Assembly: GCF_027853245.1 (NCBI RefSeq) | Contig: NZ_JAPTZM010000008.1 | Length of the DNA: 64,000 bases | Direction: 5' to 3' (one strand) | DNA from: Atlantibacter subterraneus | Lineage (GTDB): Bacteria; Pseudomonadota; Gammaproteobacteria; Enterobacterales; Enterobacteriaceae | In this document: in pieces, positions 43,026 to 52,470 of the stretch | Position numbering within the stretch: the stretch's first letter is position 1 | How the letters are laid out: each line of letters begins with the position of its first letter | The notes under the pieces: model-generated | What the model saw: the letters and a program-made list of their open reading frames with translations, nothing else | Databases searched by the model: none | What the model was told of the DNA's origin: nothing | Translations under genes and position numbers: made by a program

Positions 43026-44189
43026 ATGTCTGTAATTAAGATGACCGATCTGGATCTGGCAGGTAAACGCGTACTGATCCGTGCCGATCTGAACGTGCCG
43101 GTTAAAGAAGGTAAAGTGACTTCTGATGCCCGTATCCGCGCATCGCTGCCGACCATCGAACTGGCCCTGAAACAGGGTGCTAAAGTGATGGTTACCTCCC
43201 ACCTGGGTCGCCCGACCGAAGGTGAATACAACGAAGAATTCTCTCTGCTGCCGGTTGTTAACTACCTGAAAGACAAACTCTCCAACCCGGTACGTCTGGC
43301 TAAAGACTACCTGGACGGCGTAGAAGTGGCTGAAGGCGAGTTAGTGGTTCTGGAAAACGTTCGCTTTAACAAAGGCGAGAAGAAAGACGACGAAACCCTG
43401 GCGAAAAAATACGCCGCGCTGTGCGATGTGTTTGTCATGGACGCATTCGGTACTGCGCACCGCGCGCAGGCCTCTACCCACGGCGTGGGCAAATTTGCAG
43501 AAGTAGCGTGCGCTGGCCCGCTGCTGGCTGACGAACTGGAAGCGCTGGGTAAAGCGCTGAAAGAGCCGGCTCGCCCGATGGTGGCTATCGTTGGCGGTTC
43601 TAAAGTATCTACCAAACTGACCGTACTGGACTCGCTGTCTAAAATCGCCGATCAGCTGATCGTCGGCGGCGGCATCGCCAACACCTTCGTTGCTGCCCAG
43701 GGCCACAACGTGGGTAAATCCCTGTACGAAGCCGATCTGGTTGATGAAGCGAAACGCCTGCTGAGCACCTGCGATATCCCGGTTCCGACCGATGTTCGCG
43801 TGGCTACCGAGTTCTCTGAAACCGCAGACGCTACCCTGAAATCTGTTACCGACGTGAAAGACGACGAGCAGATCCTGGATATTGGCGACGTTTCCGCGCA
43901 GAAACTGGCGGAAATCCTGAAAAACGCTAAAACCATTCTGTGGAACGGTCCGGTTGGCGTGTTCGAATTCCCTAACTTCCGTAAAGGTACCGAAATCGTC
44001 GCTAACGCTATTGCAGACAGCGACGCGTTCTCCATCGCAGGCGGCGGTGATACGCTGGCAGCTATCGATCTGTTCGGTATTTCTGACAAAATTTCCTACA
44101 TCTCTACTGGCGGCGGCGCATTCCTTGAGTTCGTGGAAGGCAAAGTGCTTCCAGCCGTAGCTATGCTCGAAGAGCGTGCTAAGAAGTAA
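43026..44189 (+). CDS. pgk: Phosphoglycerate kinase Pgk
   Basis: Glycolytic kinase making ATP from 1,3-bisphosphoglycerate. It has 387 residues, as in E. coli. Substrate-binding motifs RADLNVP near 19 and TSHLGRP near 58, nucleotide-binding GGSKVSTK near 195, and the C-terminal SIAGGGDTLAAI are present. It is 49 bp after epd, with AGAGGA before the ATG, and codon bias is very strong. Confidence 0.98.
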   Translation: MSVIKMTDLDLAGKRVLIRADLNVPVKEGKVTSDARIRASLPTIELALKQGAKVMVTSHLGRPTEGEYNEEFSLLPVVNYLKDKLSNPVRLAKDYLDGVEVAEGELVVLENVRFNKGEKKDDETLAKKYAALCDVFVMDAFGTAHRAQASTHGVGKFAEVACAGPLLADELEALGKALKEPARPMVAIVGGSKVSTKLTVLDSLSKIADQLIVGGGIANTFVAAQGHNVGKSLYEADLVDEAKRLLSTCDIPVPTDVRVATEFSETADATLKSVTDVKDDEQILDIGDVSAQKLAEILKNAKTILWNGPVGVFEFPNFRKGTEIVANAIADSDAFSIAGGGDTLAAIDLFGISDKISYISTGGGAFLEFVEGKVLPAVAMLEERAKK

Positions 44190-44197
44190 GCGTTGAA

Positions 44198-44217
44198 CAG
44201 GCGGGGAAACCCGCCTG
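44198..44217 (+). other. GAAA-loop hairpin after pgk
   Basis: An 8 bp perfect stem (CAGGCGGG / CCCGCCTG) with a GAAA tetraloop, 8 bp after the pgk stop. Only ATTTTC follows, so termination is partial at best; it may protect the pgk mRNA or tune readthrough into fbaA. Confidence 0.6.
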
Positions 44218-44380
44218 ATTTTCAAATAACTTTTCTACCCAATGGATTTCAGGTCGCAGGAAGGCGGCAAAACGATGCGCTGATTGAAGCTTCGGTTTCA
44301 GATGCGCCAGTTTAGCCATCACGCCAGCGGCGCGAAAAACAACGGGTAAAAGATGGTCGACGATACAGGACAACCTAAAC

Positions 44381-45457
44381 ATGTCTAAAATTTTTGATTT
44401 CGTAAAACCGGGCGTAGTCACGGGTGATGACGTACAGAAAATCTTCCAGGTGGCTAAAGAGAATAACTTTGCTCTGCCAGCGGTTAACTGTGTAGGCACC
44501 GACTCCATCAACGCAGTGCTGGAAACCGCTGCAAAAGTTAAAGCTCCGGTCATTGTTCAGTTCTCTAACGGCGGCGCTGCGTTTATCGCGGGCAAAGGCC
44601 TGAAAGCAGAAGGGCAGCAGGCTGCGATTCTTGGCGCGATCTCTGGCGCGCATCACGTACATCAGATGGCTGAACACTACGGTGTGCCGGTGATCCTGCA
44701 TACCGACCACTGCGCGAAGAAACTGCTGCCGTGGATCGACGGTCTGCTGGATGCAGGTGAAAAACACTTCGCCGCTACCGGCAAACCGCTGTTCTCTTCT
44801 CACATGATCGACCTGTCTGAAGAGTCTCTGGAAGAGAACATCGAAATCTGCTCTAAATACCTGGAGCGCATGTCCAAAATCGGCATGACGCTGGAAATCG
44901 AACTGGGTTGCACCGGTGGTGAAGAAGACGGCGTGGACAACAGCCACATGGACGCTTCCGCACTGTACACCCAGCCGGAAGACGTGGATTACGCGTACAC
45001 CAAACTGAACGCCATCAGCCCGCGCTTCACCATTGCGGCTTCTTTCGGTAACGTTCACGGCGTTTACAAGCCGGGTAACGTCAAACTGACCCCGACCATC
45101 CTGCGCGATTCTCAGGAATATGTGTCCAAAAAACACAACCTGCCGCACAACAGCCTGAACTTCGTGTTCCACGGCGGTTCCGGTTCTTCCGCTCAGGAAA
45201 TCAAAGATTCCGTCAGCTATGGCGTGATCAAAATGAACATCGATACCGATACCCAATGGGCGACCTGGGAAGGTATTCTGAACTACTACAAAGCTAACGA
45301 AGCGTATCTGCAAGGTCAGCTGGGCAACCCGAAAGGCGAAGACCAGCCGAACAAGAAATACTACGATCCGCGCGTATGGCTGCGTTCTGCCCAGACTTCT
45401 ATGATCGCTCGTCTGGAGCAGGCTTTCAAAGAACTGAACGCGGTTGACGTTCTGTAA
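44381..45457 (+). CDS. fbaA: Class II fructose-bisphosphate aldolase FbaA
   Basis: Zinc aldolase of glycolysis and gluconeogenesis, 358 residues (E. coli 359; the missing residue falls near position 77 in GLKAEGQQAA). Metal and active-site motifs: HTDHCAKK, IELGCTGGEEDG, GNVHGVYKPGN and FHGGSGSS. It lies 191 bp after pgk with a hairpin between, so it may have its own promoter as well as readthrough from epd-pgk. Confidence 0.98.
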   Translation: MSKIFDFVKPGVVTGDDVQKIFQVAKENNFALPAVNCVGTDSINAVLETAAKVKAPVIVQFSNGGAAFIAGKGLKAEGQQAAILGAISGAHHVHQMAEHYGVPVILHTDHCAKKLLPWIDGLLDAGEKHFAATGKPLFSSHMIDLSEESLEENIEICSKYLERMSKIGMTLEIELGCTGGEEDGVDNSHMDASALYTQPEDVDYAYTKLNAISPRFTIAASFGNVHGVYKPGNVKLTPTILRDSQEYVSKKHNLPHNSLNFVFHGGSGSSAQEIKDSVSYGVIKMNIDTDTQWATWEGILNYYKANEAYLQGQLGNPKGEDQPNKKYYDPRVWLRSAQTSMIARLEQAFKELNAVDVL

Positions 45458-45482
45458 TTTGTCGCGCTAACGCCCGTATATA

Positions 45483-45507
45483 AAACCCGCCTTGTGCGGG
45501 TTTTTCG
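45483..45507 (+). terminator. fbaA terminator
   Basis: Stem AAACCCGC / GCGGGTTT with a 5 nt loop, followed by TTC; the distal arm and tail give five T in a row. Lies 26 bp after the fbaA stop. Confidence 0.88.
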
Positions 45508-45656
45508 TTAATTTTCCCGGTATTACCCGCCACAGCATCCCATTTCTGTGACCGACTTGGCACACTCCAGCGTTTTTGTTTACCCTTTATAAACCATGAT
45601 TCAAAGCCCAGCGGGGCAATGAAAGCCAAATTTAGCGATAGCAAAAGGAACCGTAA

Positions 45657-46622
45657 ATGGAAGATTTGAACGTTGTCGACAGCATCAACGGTGCTGGTGA
45701 CTGGCTGGTGACCAACCAGGCGCTGCTGTTGAGTTATTTAGTCAATATCGTTGCGGCCATCGCGATCATCATCGTGGGGATGATTGTGGCGCGCGCGATT
45801 TCCAATACCGTCAACAAGCTGATGCTGGCGCGTCATATCGATGCCACCGTGGCGGATTTCCTGTCCGCACTGGTGCGCTACGGCATTATCGCGTTTACCC
45901 TGATTGCCGCGCTGGGGCGCGTGGGCGTGCAAACGGCCTCGGTCATCGCCGTGCTGGGTGCGGCGGGTTTAGCGGTGGGCCTGGCGCTGCAGGGGTCGCT
46001 GTCGAACCTGGCGGCAGGCGTACTGTTGGTCACCTTCCGTCCGTTCCGCGCCGGGGAATATGTCGATCTCGGCGGGATTGCGGGCACCGTGCAGCACGTG
46101 CAGATTTTCTCGACCACGCTGATTACCGCCGACGGTAAGTATGTGGTGGTGCCGAACGGTAAAATAATCGCGGGTAACATCATCAACTTTTCGCGCCAGC
46201 CGGTGCGCCGTAACGAACTGGTGATCGGCGTGTCTTACGACGCGGATATTGACCGCGTCCGCGAGATCCTGACCGATATCGTGATGTCCGATGAGCGTAT
46301 CCTGCCGGATCGTGAAAGAACGGTGCGCATGAACGAGCTGGGCGCTTCCTCCATCAACTTTGTGGTGCGTGCCTGGAGCAAAAGCAGCGATTTGCAGGAC
46401 GTTTACTGGGATATCCTTGAGCGCGCGAAAAAAGCGCTGGACGCCGAGGGCATCAGCATCCCGTATCCGCAGATGGATGTGAACGTCAAACAGCTGGCGC
46501 AGCCTAAGCAGGAACAGGTGCGGGCAGAGAAGCCCCAGCCGAAGCAGCCGTCTATCATCACCGAGACCACGGCACAGGACATCAAACCGACGTCGCTGGA
46601 TAAACCCACCGACGCGCAATAA
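45657..46622 (+). CDS. mscS: Small-conductance mechanosensitive channel MscS
   Basis: Heptameric inner-membrane channel that opens on hypo-osmotic shock to release solutes. Three N-terminal membrane helices; the pore-lining TM3 is the glycine/alanine-rich AGLAVGLALQGSLSNLAAG (about 100-120). The cytoplasmic cage matches E. coli up to YPQMDVNVKQ. At 321 residues it is about 35 longer than E. coli MscS (286) owing to a polar C-terminal tail rich in K, Q, P, T and E. The AAAGGA ribosome-binding site precedes ATG 45657. Confidence 0.96.
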   Translation: MEDLNVVDSINGAGDWLVTNQALLLSYLVNIVAAIAIIIVGMIVARAISNTVNKLMLARHIDATVADFLSALVRYGIIAFTLIAALGRVGVQTASVIAVLGAAGLAVGLALQGSLSNLAAGVLLVTFRPFRAGEYVDLGGIAGTVQHVQIFSTTLITADGKYVVVPNGKIIAGNIINFSRQPVRRNELVIGVSYDADIDRVREILTDIVMSDERILPDRERTVRMNELGASSINFVVRAWSKSSDLQDVYWDILERAKKALDAEGISIPYPQMDVNVKQLAQPKQEQVRAEKPQPKQPSIITETTAQDIKPTSLDKPTDAQ

Positions 46623-46628
46623 TCCCTA

Positions 46629-46654
46629 AGCCAGCGTTTCGCTGGCTTTCTTTT
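46629..46654 (+). terminator. mscS terminator
   Basis: Stem AGCCAGC / GCTGGCT with a 5 nt loop and a TTCTTTT tail, directly after the mscS stop. Confidence 0.88.
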
Positions 46655-46761
46655 GCCTGAAGCTATTAGCCATACTTATTAGCGATTAAAACTTTGCGTT
46701 AGAGCTAATGAGCGTGGCGCATTACACTTGCCATCCCTCTCGTGAATTTCAGGAAAGCAGT

Positions 46762-47397
46762 GTGATAAGTTATTATTTTCAAGGGCTTGCTCTTGGTGCG
46801 GCCATGATCCTTCCATTAGGCCCGCAAAACGCCTTTGTGATGAACCAGGGCATTCGCCGCCAGTACCATTTAATGATTGCGCTGCTGTGCGCCATCAGCG
46901 ACTTAGCGCTGATTTGCGCGGGGATTTTTGGCGGCAGTGCGATCCTGATGCAGTCCCCCTGGCTGCTGGCGCTGGTCACCTGGGGCGGCGTTGGTTTTTT
47001 GCTGTGGTACGGCTGGGGCGCGTTTCGCACCGCCATGAGCCAAAATATCGAGCTGGCCAATGCCGAGGTAATGCGCCAGGGCCGAATGCGTATTATCGGT
47101 ACGCTATTAGCGGTGACCTGGCTAAATCCGCATGTTTATCTCGATACCTTTGTGGTGCTGGGCAGTTTAGGCAGCCAACTGGCCGAAGGGCCAAAACGCG
47201 CCTTTGCGTTGGGCACGGTCAGCGCATCGTTCCTGTGGTTTTTCGGACTCGCGCTGCTGGCCGCCTGGCTGGCACCGCGTCTGCGCACGGCTAAAGCGCA
47301 GCGTATTATCAATGGCGTAGTCGGGCTGGTGATGTGGGTGATTGCTTGCCAACTGGCGAAAGATGGCGTTAACCATCTGTCACAACTGATTAACTAA
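46762..47397 (+). CDS. argO: Arginine exporter ArgO
   Basis: LysE/RhtB-family inner-membrane exporter of arginine and canavanine, 211 residues, as in E. coli. I chose GTG 46762, preceded by AGGAAAGCA, because it gives the E. coli N terminus (ISYYFQGLALGAAM); an ATG at 46708 would add 18 polar residues before the first helix. Six hydrophobic segments and the LPLGPQNAFVMNQG motif are present. argP, encoding its activator in E. coli, lies nearby at 48300. Confidence 0.95.
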   Translation: MISYYFQGLALGAAMILPLGPQNAFVMNQGIRRQYHLMIALLCAISDLALICAGIFGGSAILMQSPWLLALVTWGGVGFLLWYGWGAFRTAMSQNIELANAEVMRQGRMRIIGTLLAVTWLNPHVYLDTFVVLGSLGSQLAEGPKRAFALGTVSASFLWFFGLALLAAWLAPRLRTAKAQRIINGVVGLVMWVIACQLAKDGVNHLSQLIN

Positions 47398-47497
47398 TCT
47401 TTCTCTTATAGACTTTCGTCCGCCAGCGGCTAAGCTTGCACGTGGCGCTCGTGTTATTCCCGGGCGTGTGATCTGGAACGTACACGGAGGAAGAACA

Positions 47498-48268
47498 GTG
47501 AAGTTTAAAGTGATGGCCCTGGCGGCAATGATTGGATTAGGCGCGGGTGGCGTGCAGGCGAACGAACTGCCGAACGGACCACATATCGTGACGTCAGGGA
47601 CGGCCAGCGTCGATGCAGTGCCGGATATCGCGACACTCGCTATCGAAGTGAATGTTTCCGCTAAAGACGCCGCCGCAGCCAAAAAGCAGGCTGACGATCG
47701 CGTTGCGCAATACCTCACTTTCCTGCAGGAAAACGGGGTAGAGAAAAAAGATATCAATTCGGCGAACTTGCGCACTCAGCCGGATTACGACTACCAGAAC
47801 GGCAAAAGCATTCTCAAAGGCTATCGCGCGATCCGCACCGTTGAAGTGACGGTGCGCCAGCTCGACAAGCTTAACAACCTGCTCGACGGGGCGTTAAAAG
47901 CAGGCCTCAACGAAATCCGCGCGGTCTCGTTAGCCGTAGCCGACCCGGAGCAGTATAAAGATAAAGCGCGTAAAGCGGCGATTGACGATGCCACCCACCA
48001 GGCGCAGCAGCTGGCGGAAGGCTTCAAAGGCAAACTCGGCCCGGTCTACAGCGTGCGTTATCACGTTTCCAACTATCAGCCGAGCCCAATGGTTCGCATG
48101 ATGAAAGCGGATGCCGCGCCAGCGGTTTCGGCTCAGGAAACCTACGAGCAGCCGACCATTCAGTTTGACGATCAGGTGGATGTGGTGTTTGAACTCCAGC
48201 CTGGCCAGGGGCAGGGCACCACGCAGTCGCAGCCTGCGACAACAACCCCTTCGCAAACCGCGCAGTAA
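47498..48268 (+). CDS. yggE: SIMPL domain periplasmic protein YggE
   Basis: Exported protein of the SIMPL (DUF541) family, associated with resistance to oxidative stress in E. coli; mechanism unknown. It has 256 residues from GTG 47498 with CGGAGG at good spacing; ATG 47468 would add ten residues before the signal peptide. Signal peptide about 1-21, cut after VQA. The conserved start of the mature part is PHIVTSGTASVDAVPD. The C-terminal tail (GQGTTQSQPATTTPSQTAQ) is longer and richer in T and Q than in E. coli (246 residues). Confidence 0.93.
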   Translation: MKFKVMALAAMIGLGAGGVQANELPNGPHIVTSGTASVDAVPDIATLAIEVNVSAKDAAAAKKQADDRVAQYLTFLQENGVEKKDINSANLRTQPDYDYQNGKSILKGYRAIRTVEVTVRQLDKLNNLLDGALKAGLNEIRAVSLAVADPEQYKDKARKAAIDDATHQAQQLAEGFKGKLGPVYSVRYHVSNYQPSPMVRMMKADAAPAVSAQETYEQPTIQFDDQVDVVFELQPGQGQGTTQSQPATTTPSQTAQ

Positions 48269-48272
48269 TAAC

Positions 48273-48301
48273 AAAAAACCCGCCAACCGGCGGGTTTTTT
48301 T
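48273..48301. terminator. Bidirectional terminator between yggE and argP
   Basis: Stem ACCCGCC / GGCGGGT with a 4 nt loop flanked by A and T runs; serves both convergent genes and overlaps the argP stop. Confidence 0.92.
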
Positions 48302-49193
48302 ATACCTGACGCAACACCTTATGACCGTATTCCAGCAGCGCATCGGTGACGTTGCGCATCATGCGGCTTTCTGGCGCAAAGCGGTGCCAGTAAAGCATCC
48401 GGCGCTGGAATAGCCCCGGCGTCAGGTCGATCAGCTCGCCGCTTGCCAGCTCTTTTTCAATCTGCAAATGGGGGATCATACAGCAGGTGGTGCCCTGACG
48501 CGCCAGCTGCACAAAGGCTTCAGAGGAGTTGACGATGTGGCAGGGCACGCTGCCGGGCGACAGGTCGAAATTCTGCTGTAGAAACGCCTGGTGCATATCG
48601 TCCAGATGGTCGAACGCCACGGCGGGCGCTTTCAGCAACGCGGCGCGGGTGACGCCGTTGGGGAAATAGCGTTCCGCAAAGGCTTTCGAACCCACAAACA
48701 GGTAATCCAGCGCCCCCAGTTGATCCACCAGGCAGCTCGGCAGCGGCTGGGGCTGAATACTCACGGCGCCCACCACCTCGCCGCGCCGCAGGCGTTCCTG
48801 GGTGCGGGTTTCGTCTTCAACCTGAAGATTGAGGCGAATGGGTGAATCGACCAGCACCGGCGCTAACGCCGGCAGCAGCCACGTCGCCAGACTGTCGGCG
48901 TTGACCGCCAGTGAGAGTAGCAGCGGCGTCGAACCGGTCTGCTCATCTCCCAGCCACTCATCTTCCAGCAGCTCTACCTGGCGCAGCAGCGCCAGCAACT
49001 TTTGCCCTTGTTCAGTGGGGCGGGGCGGCACGGTACGCACCAGCAGCGGCTGGCCGAACAGATTCTCCAGTTGCTTTATCCGCTGTGATACCGCCGATTG
49101 AGTAATGCACAGCTTCTGCGCCGCGCGCTCAAAACCGCGTTCACGAATGACTGCGTCCAGCGCCTGCAATGTTCTGTAGTCCGGGCGTTTCAT
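48300..49193 (-). CDS. argP: LysR-type regulator ArgP (IciA)
   Basis: Transcription factor that activates argO with arginine and represses or traps polymerase with lysine; also controls lysine genes. It has 297 residues, as in E. coli. The N-terminal winged helix-turn-helix is about 1-60 (RGFERAAQKLCITQSAVSQR), followed by the co-inducer-binding domain. Diverges from rpiA. Confidence 0.97.
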   Translation of the reverse strand: MKRPDYRTLQALDAVIRERGFERAAQKLCITQSAVSQRIKQLENLFGQPLLVRTVPPRPTEQGQKLLALLRQVELLEDEWLGDEQTGSTPLLLSLAVNADSLATWLLPALAPVLVDSPIRLNLQVEDETRTQERLRRGEVVGAVSIQPQPLPSCLVDQLGALDYLFVGSKAFAERYFPNGVTRAALLKAPAVAFDHLDDMHQAFLQQNFDLSPGSVPCHIVNSSEAFVQLARQGTTCCMIPHLQIEKELASGELIDLTPGLFQRRMLYWHRFAPESRMMRNVTDALLEYGHKVLRQV

Positions 49194-49371
49194 GTCTCGG
49201 GGTGGCTCCTGAATTCCTGATAATCTGCACTATCGGGCACTATGACATAATTTTCCCGGCGTTACCGACAAAAACAGAATCTGGTAGAGATTTGCCGCGC
49301 CAATAGATACCCCTTTTCGTCACGCCTTGTTCTATAATGCGCCACAGATTTCATACCACAGGCAAAAGACC

Positions 49372-50031
49372 ATGACGCAGGATGAACTGAAAAAAGCAGT
49401 GGGTTGGGCGGCGCTCCAGTACGTGCAGCCCGGCACCATCGTAGGAGTCGGTACAGGATCGACCGCCGCACACTTTATTGATGCGCTTGGCACCATCAAG
49501 CATCAAATCGATGGCGCGGTTTCAAGCTCTGATGCTTCCACTGAAAAGCTCAAGGCGCTCGGCATTACCGTTTACGATCTCAATGAAGTGGATTCATTGG
49601 GCATCTATGTTGACGGTGCCGACGAGATCAACGGCCATATGCAGATGATCAAAGGCGGTGGCGCGGCGTTAACCCGCGAGAAAATCATTGCTTCGGTGGC
49701 GGAGAAGTTTATCTGCATCGCGGACGCCTCCAAGCAGGTGGATATCCTTGGCGCATTCCCGCTGCCGGTGGAAGTGATCCCGATGGCACGCAGTTGCGTG
49801 GCGCGTCAGCTGGTTAAACTCGGTGGCCGTCCGGAGTACCGCCAGGGCGTGTTGACCGATAACGGCAACGTCATCCTTGACGTGCATGGCCTTGAAATCA
49901 TTGACCCTGTGGCGCTGGAGAATGCCATTAACAGCATTCCGGGCGTGGTGACCGTGGGGCTGTTCGCTAATCGTGGCGCAGATGTGGCACTGATCGGTAC
50001 CGCCGACGGCGTGAAAACCATCGTAAAATGA
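49372..50031 (+). CDS. rpiA: Ribose-5-phosphate isomerase A
   Basis: Interconverts ribose 5-phosphate and ribulose 5-phosphate. It has 219 residues from ATG 49372 (E. coli 219); an in-frame ATG at 49327 lies in the promoter region. Motifs: GTGSTAAHFID (phosphate binding), DGADEIN (catalytic Asp) and KGGGAALTREK. A short GAAA-loop hairpin (50039-50056) after the stop is a weak terminator. Confidence 0.97.
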   Translation: MTQDELKKAVGWAALQYVQPGTIVGVGTGSTAAHFIDALGTIKHQIDGAVSSSDASTEKLKALGITVYDLNEVDSLGIYVDGADEINGHMQMIKGGGAALTREKIIASVAEKFICIADASKQVDILGAFPLPVEVIPMARSCVARQLVKLGGRPEYRQGVLTDNGNVILDVHGLEIIDPVALENAINSIPGVVTVGLFANRGADVALIGTADGVKTIVK

Positions 50032-50038
50032 TCTGAGT

Positions 50039-50056
50039 GGGGCACGAAAGTGCCCT
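50039..50056 (+). terminator. Weak terminator after rpiA
   Basis: A 6 bp stem, GGGCAC / GTGCCC, with a GAAA loop, followed by TGTTT. The rest of the 270 bp before serA is AT-rich and likely holds the serA promoter; no gene seen. Confidence 0.55.
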
Positions 50057-50301
50057 GTTTCAGAAAAAAAATTCCCCCCACGAAATTTGGTGACATCTGT
50101 CACAATTTCGACACACTCCTGTCATTCCTTTTGTCTTTATTCTTTCGGGCAATATTTTATTCTGGCTTTTGCAGTTGGATGATATTTCTTCAAAATCGTG
50201 ACGCAAACGTTCATATTGCCGGGCCGCGAAATTTTGATATGTTGGCAGAAGGGTGACTTATTACCCAGCACAACATCAGCTCAGAATAACAGGGTCGGGA
50301 A

Positions 50302-51540
50302 ATGGCAAAAGTATCACTGGAAAAAGACAAGATTAAATTCTTACTGGTGGAAGGTGTTCACCAGAAAGCCATCGATAGCCTGCGCGCAGCAGGATATACC
50401 AATATCGAATATCACAAAGGCGCGCTGGACAGCGAGCAACTGAAAGCGTCCGTCCGTGATGCCCATTTCATCGGCCTGCGATCCCGTACTCATCTGACTG
50501 AAGAGATCTTCGCTGCGGCGGAAAAACTGGTGGCGGTAGGCTGTTTCTGCATCGGCACCAATCAGGTTGATTTGCAGGCGGCGGCGCGTCGCGGCGTGCC
50601 GGTGTTTAACGCACCATTCTCTAATACCCGTTCGGTCGCCGAACTGGTGATCGGCGAATTGCTGCTGCTGCTGCGCGGCATTCCTGAAGCGAACGCCAAA
50701 GCGCACCGCGGTATCTGGAACAAGCAGGCGGCGGGCTCTTTTGAAGCGCGTGGTAAAAAGCTGGGCATTATCGGTTACGGCCACATCGGCACCCAATTGG
50801 GCATTCTGGCGGAATCGCTGGGCATGCACGTCTATTTCTACGATATCGAAAGCAAACTGCCGCTGGGCAACGCCACGCAGGTGCAGTATCTCTCCGAGCT
50901 TTTGAATATGAGCGACGTGGTCAGCCTGCACGTGCCGGAAAACGCCTCGACCAAAGATATGATCGGCGCGGAACAGCTGGCGCTGATGAAGCCGGGCTCG
51001 CTGCTGATCAACGCCGCACGTGGCACCGTGGTTGATATCCCGGCGCTGTGCGATGCGCTGTCACGCAAACATCTGGCGGGTGCGGCCATTGACGTATTCC
51101 CGACCGAACCGGCTACCAACAGCGATCCGTTTAACTCGCCGCTGTGCGAATTCGATAACGTGATCCTGACGCCGCACGTCGGCGGCTCTACCCAGGAAGC
51201 GCAGGAAAACATCGGTCTGGAAGTGGCAGGCAAACTGGCAAAATACTCCGATAACGGCTCCACCCTGTCTGCCGTGAACTTCCCGGAAGTATCGCTGCCG
51301 CTGCACGAAGGCCGCGTCAGCCGTCTGCTGCACATTCACGAAAACCGTCCAGGCATTCTCACCGCTATCAACCAGATCTTCGCCGAACAGGGCGTGAACA
51401 TTGCGGCCCAGTATCTGCAAACCACGTCGCAAATGGGTTATGTGGTGATTGATATTGATGCGGAAGAAGATGTTGCCTTCAATGCGCTACAGGCGATGAA
51501 AGCGATCCCGGGCACTATCCGCGCGCGCCTGCTGTACTGA
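50302..51540 (+). CDS. serA: D-3-phosphoglycerate dehydrogenase SerA
   Basis: First enzyme of serine synthesis, feedback-inhibited by serine. It has 412 residues, two more than E. coli, the extra residues falling in the linker (HEGRVSRLLHI) before the ACT domain. NAD-binding GYGHIGTQLG near 160, the 2-hydroxyacid dehydrogenase motif LMKPGSLLINAARG near 235 and the C-terminal serine-binding ACT domain (about 338-412) are present. Serine also feeds glycine metabolism, including the gcv operon downstream. Confidence 0.97.
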   Translation: MAKVSLEKDKIKFLLVEGVHQKAIDSLRAAGYTNIEYHKGALDSEQLKASVRDAHFIGLRSRTHLTEEIFAAAEKLVAVGCFCIGTNQVDLQAAARRGVPVFNAPFSNTRSVAELVIGELLLLLRGIPEANAKAHRGIWNKQAAGSFEARGKKLGIIGYGHIGTQLGILAESLGMHVYFYDIESKLPLGNATQVQYLSELLNMSDVVSLHVPENASTKDMIGAEQLALMKPGSLLINAARGTVVDIPALCDALSRKHLAGAAIDVFPTEPATNSDPFNSPLCEFDNVILTPHVGGSTQEAQENIGLEVAGKLAKYSDNGSTLSAVNFPEVSLPLHEGRVSRLLHIHENRPGILTAINQIFAEQGVNIAAQYLQTTSQMGYVVIDIDAEEDVAFNALQAMKAIPGTIRARLLY

Positions 51541-51564
51541 TTTTTCTGAATTTTTTAACGCGCT

Positions 51565-51588
51565 AAGCCCACTTCGGTGGGCTTTTTT
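51565..51588. terminator. serA terminator
   Basis: Stem AGCCCAC / GTGGGCT with a TTCG tetraloop and six T. It abuts the stop of the convergent gene fau. Confidence 0.93.
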
Positions 51589-52186
51589 ATTGCCATTGCC
51601 AGGTGGCAGTCGGGGTGATCACAGCGGGCAATGGGATATCCCACTCTTCAACCGGCAGTGATTCCACGTGCTGGCAGTCGTGGGCGTAGCCTACCGGGAA
51701 CAGGCCGTGTGCGCGCCAGTTCTGCAAAGTGCGGTCATAAAAACCGCCGCCCATGCCGAGACGCTGCCCGGTGGAATCAAACGCCACCAGCGGGGTGACC
51801 AGCACATCGAGCTTGTGGAGCGGTAAAACGTGGCGCACATCCAGCACCGGCTCATGAATTTTAAACTGATTGAGCACCAGATCGCTGTCAGGGAAGTAGC
51901 GCAGAAACAGCAGGTTTCCCGGGCTAAACGGATGCAGCACCGGCAAATAGACTTTTTTCCCCGCGCGCCACAGCCCTTCAATTAAGGGGCGGGTATCCAG
52001 TTCGCCATCAAAAGAGAGAAACAACGCCACGGTGTGCGCCTCAACAACCGGCGCGAAGGCCATCATGCGTACGGCACCCTGCTGCGCGGCATGCAACTGT
52101 TGCTGCCAGGTAAGCGCTTTTCGGCGTAGTCTGATCTGCTGGCGGATTTGCTGGCGTGGGGAAATGGGTAAAGGTTGTTGGGTCAT
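51587..52186 (-). CDS. fau: 5-formyltetrahydrofolate cyclo-ligase
   Basis: Converts 5-formyl-THF to 5,10-methenyl-THF, clearing an inhibitory folate; 199 residues. The ATP-binding basic start (RQQIRQQIRLRRKALTWQQQ) and the conserved DVLVTPLVAFDSTGQRLGMGGGFYDRTL are visible. It lies downstream of ssrS on the same strand, as in E. coli (ygfA), where the two are cotranscribed. 5-formyl-THF arises from glycine/serine one-carbon reactions, a functional link to gcv and serA. Confidence 0.95.
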   Translation of the reverse strand: MTQQPLPISPRQQIRQQIRLRRKALTWQQQLHAAQQGAVRMMAFAPVVEAHTVALFLSFDGELDTRPLIEGLWRAGKKVYLPVLHPFSPGNLLFLRYFPDSDLVLNQFKIHEPVLDVRHVLPLHKLDVLVTPLVAFDSTGQRLGMGGGFYDRTLQNWRAHGLFPVGYAHDCQHVESLPVEEWDIPLPAVITPTATWQWQ

Positions 52187-52245
52187 GAAACAGTATCCTT
52201 CAGTGTGAAGGTGTCGCTGTTGGTAAGGCTGATTGGGTAGGGAAG

Positions 52246-52429
52246 GGAATCTCCGAGATGCCGCCGCAGGCTGTAACCCTTGAACCCTTGGTTCAAGGTG
52301 AATGTGTCGTCATGGTCTTAAGGCTTCTCGGACGAACCGAGCATGCTCACCAACCATGGAGCGCCACATTCTGTTGGTATGAAATATCGGCTCAGGGGAC
52401 TGGCCCGCTTGCGAACATCTCAGAGAAAT
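52246..52429 (-). ncRNA. ssrS: 6S RNA
   Basis: About 184 nt with very high similarity to E. coli 6S RNA: the 5' end ATTTCTCTGAGATGTTCGCA and the 3' end ATCTCGGAGATTCC pair to close the terminal stem. The central bubble that mimics an open promoter, flanked by CCTTGAACCCTTGGTTCAAG, is retained. 6S RNA binds sigma70 RNA polymerase in stationary phase. A -10-like TACTAT lies upstream of the 5' end. Located between zapA and fau as in E. coli. Confidence 0.97.
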
Positions 52430-52470
52430 TTTTTCTTCACGGTCACTCTACCATAGTAAACCCTGAAGTG

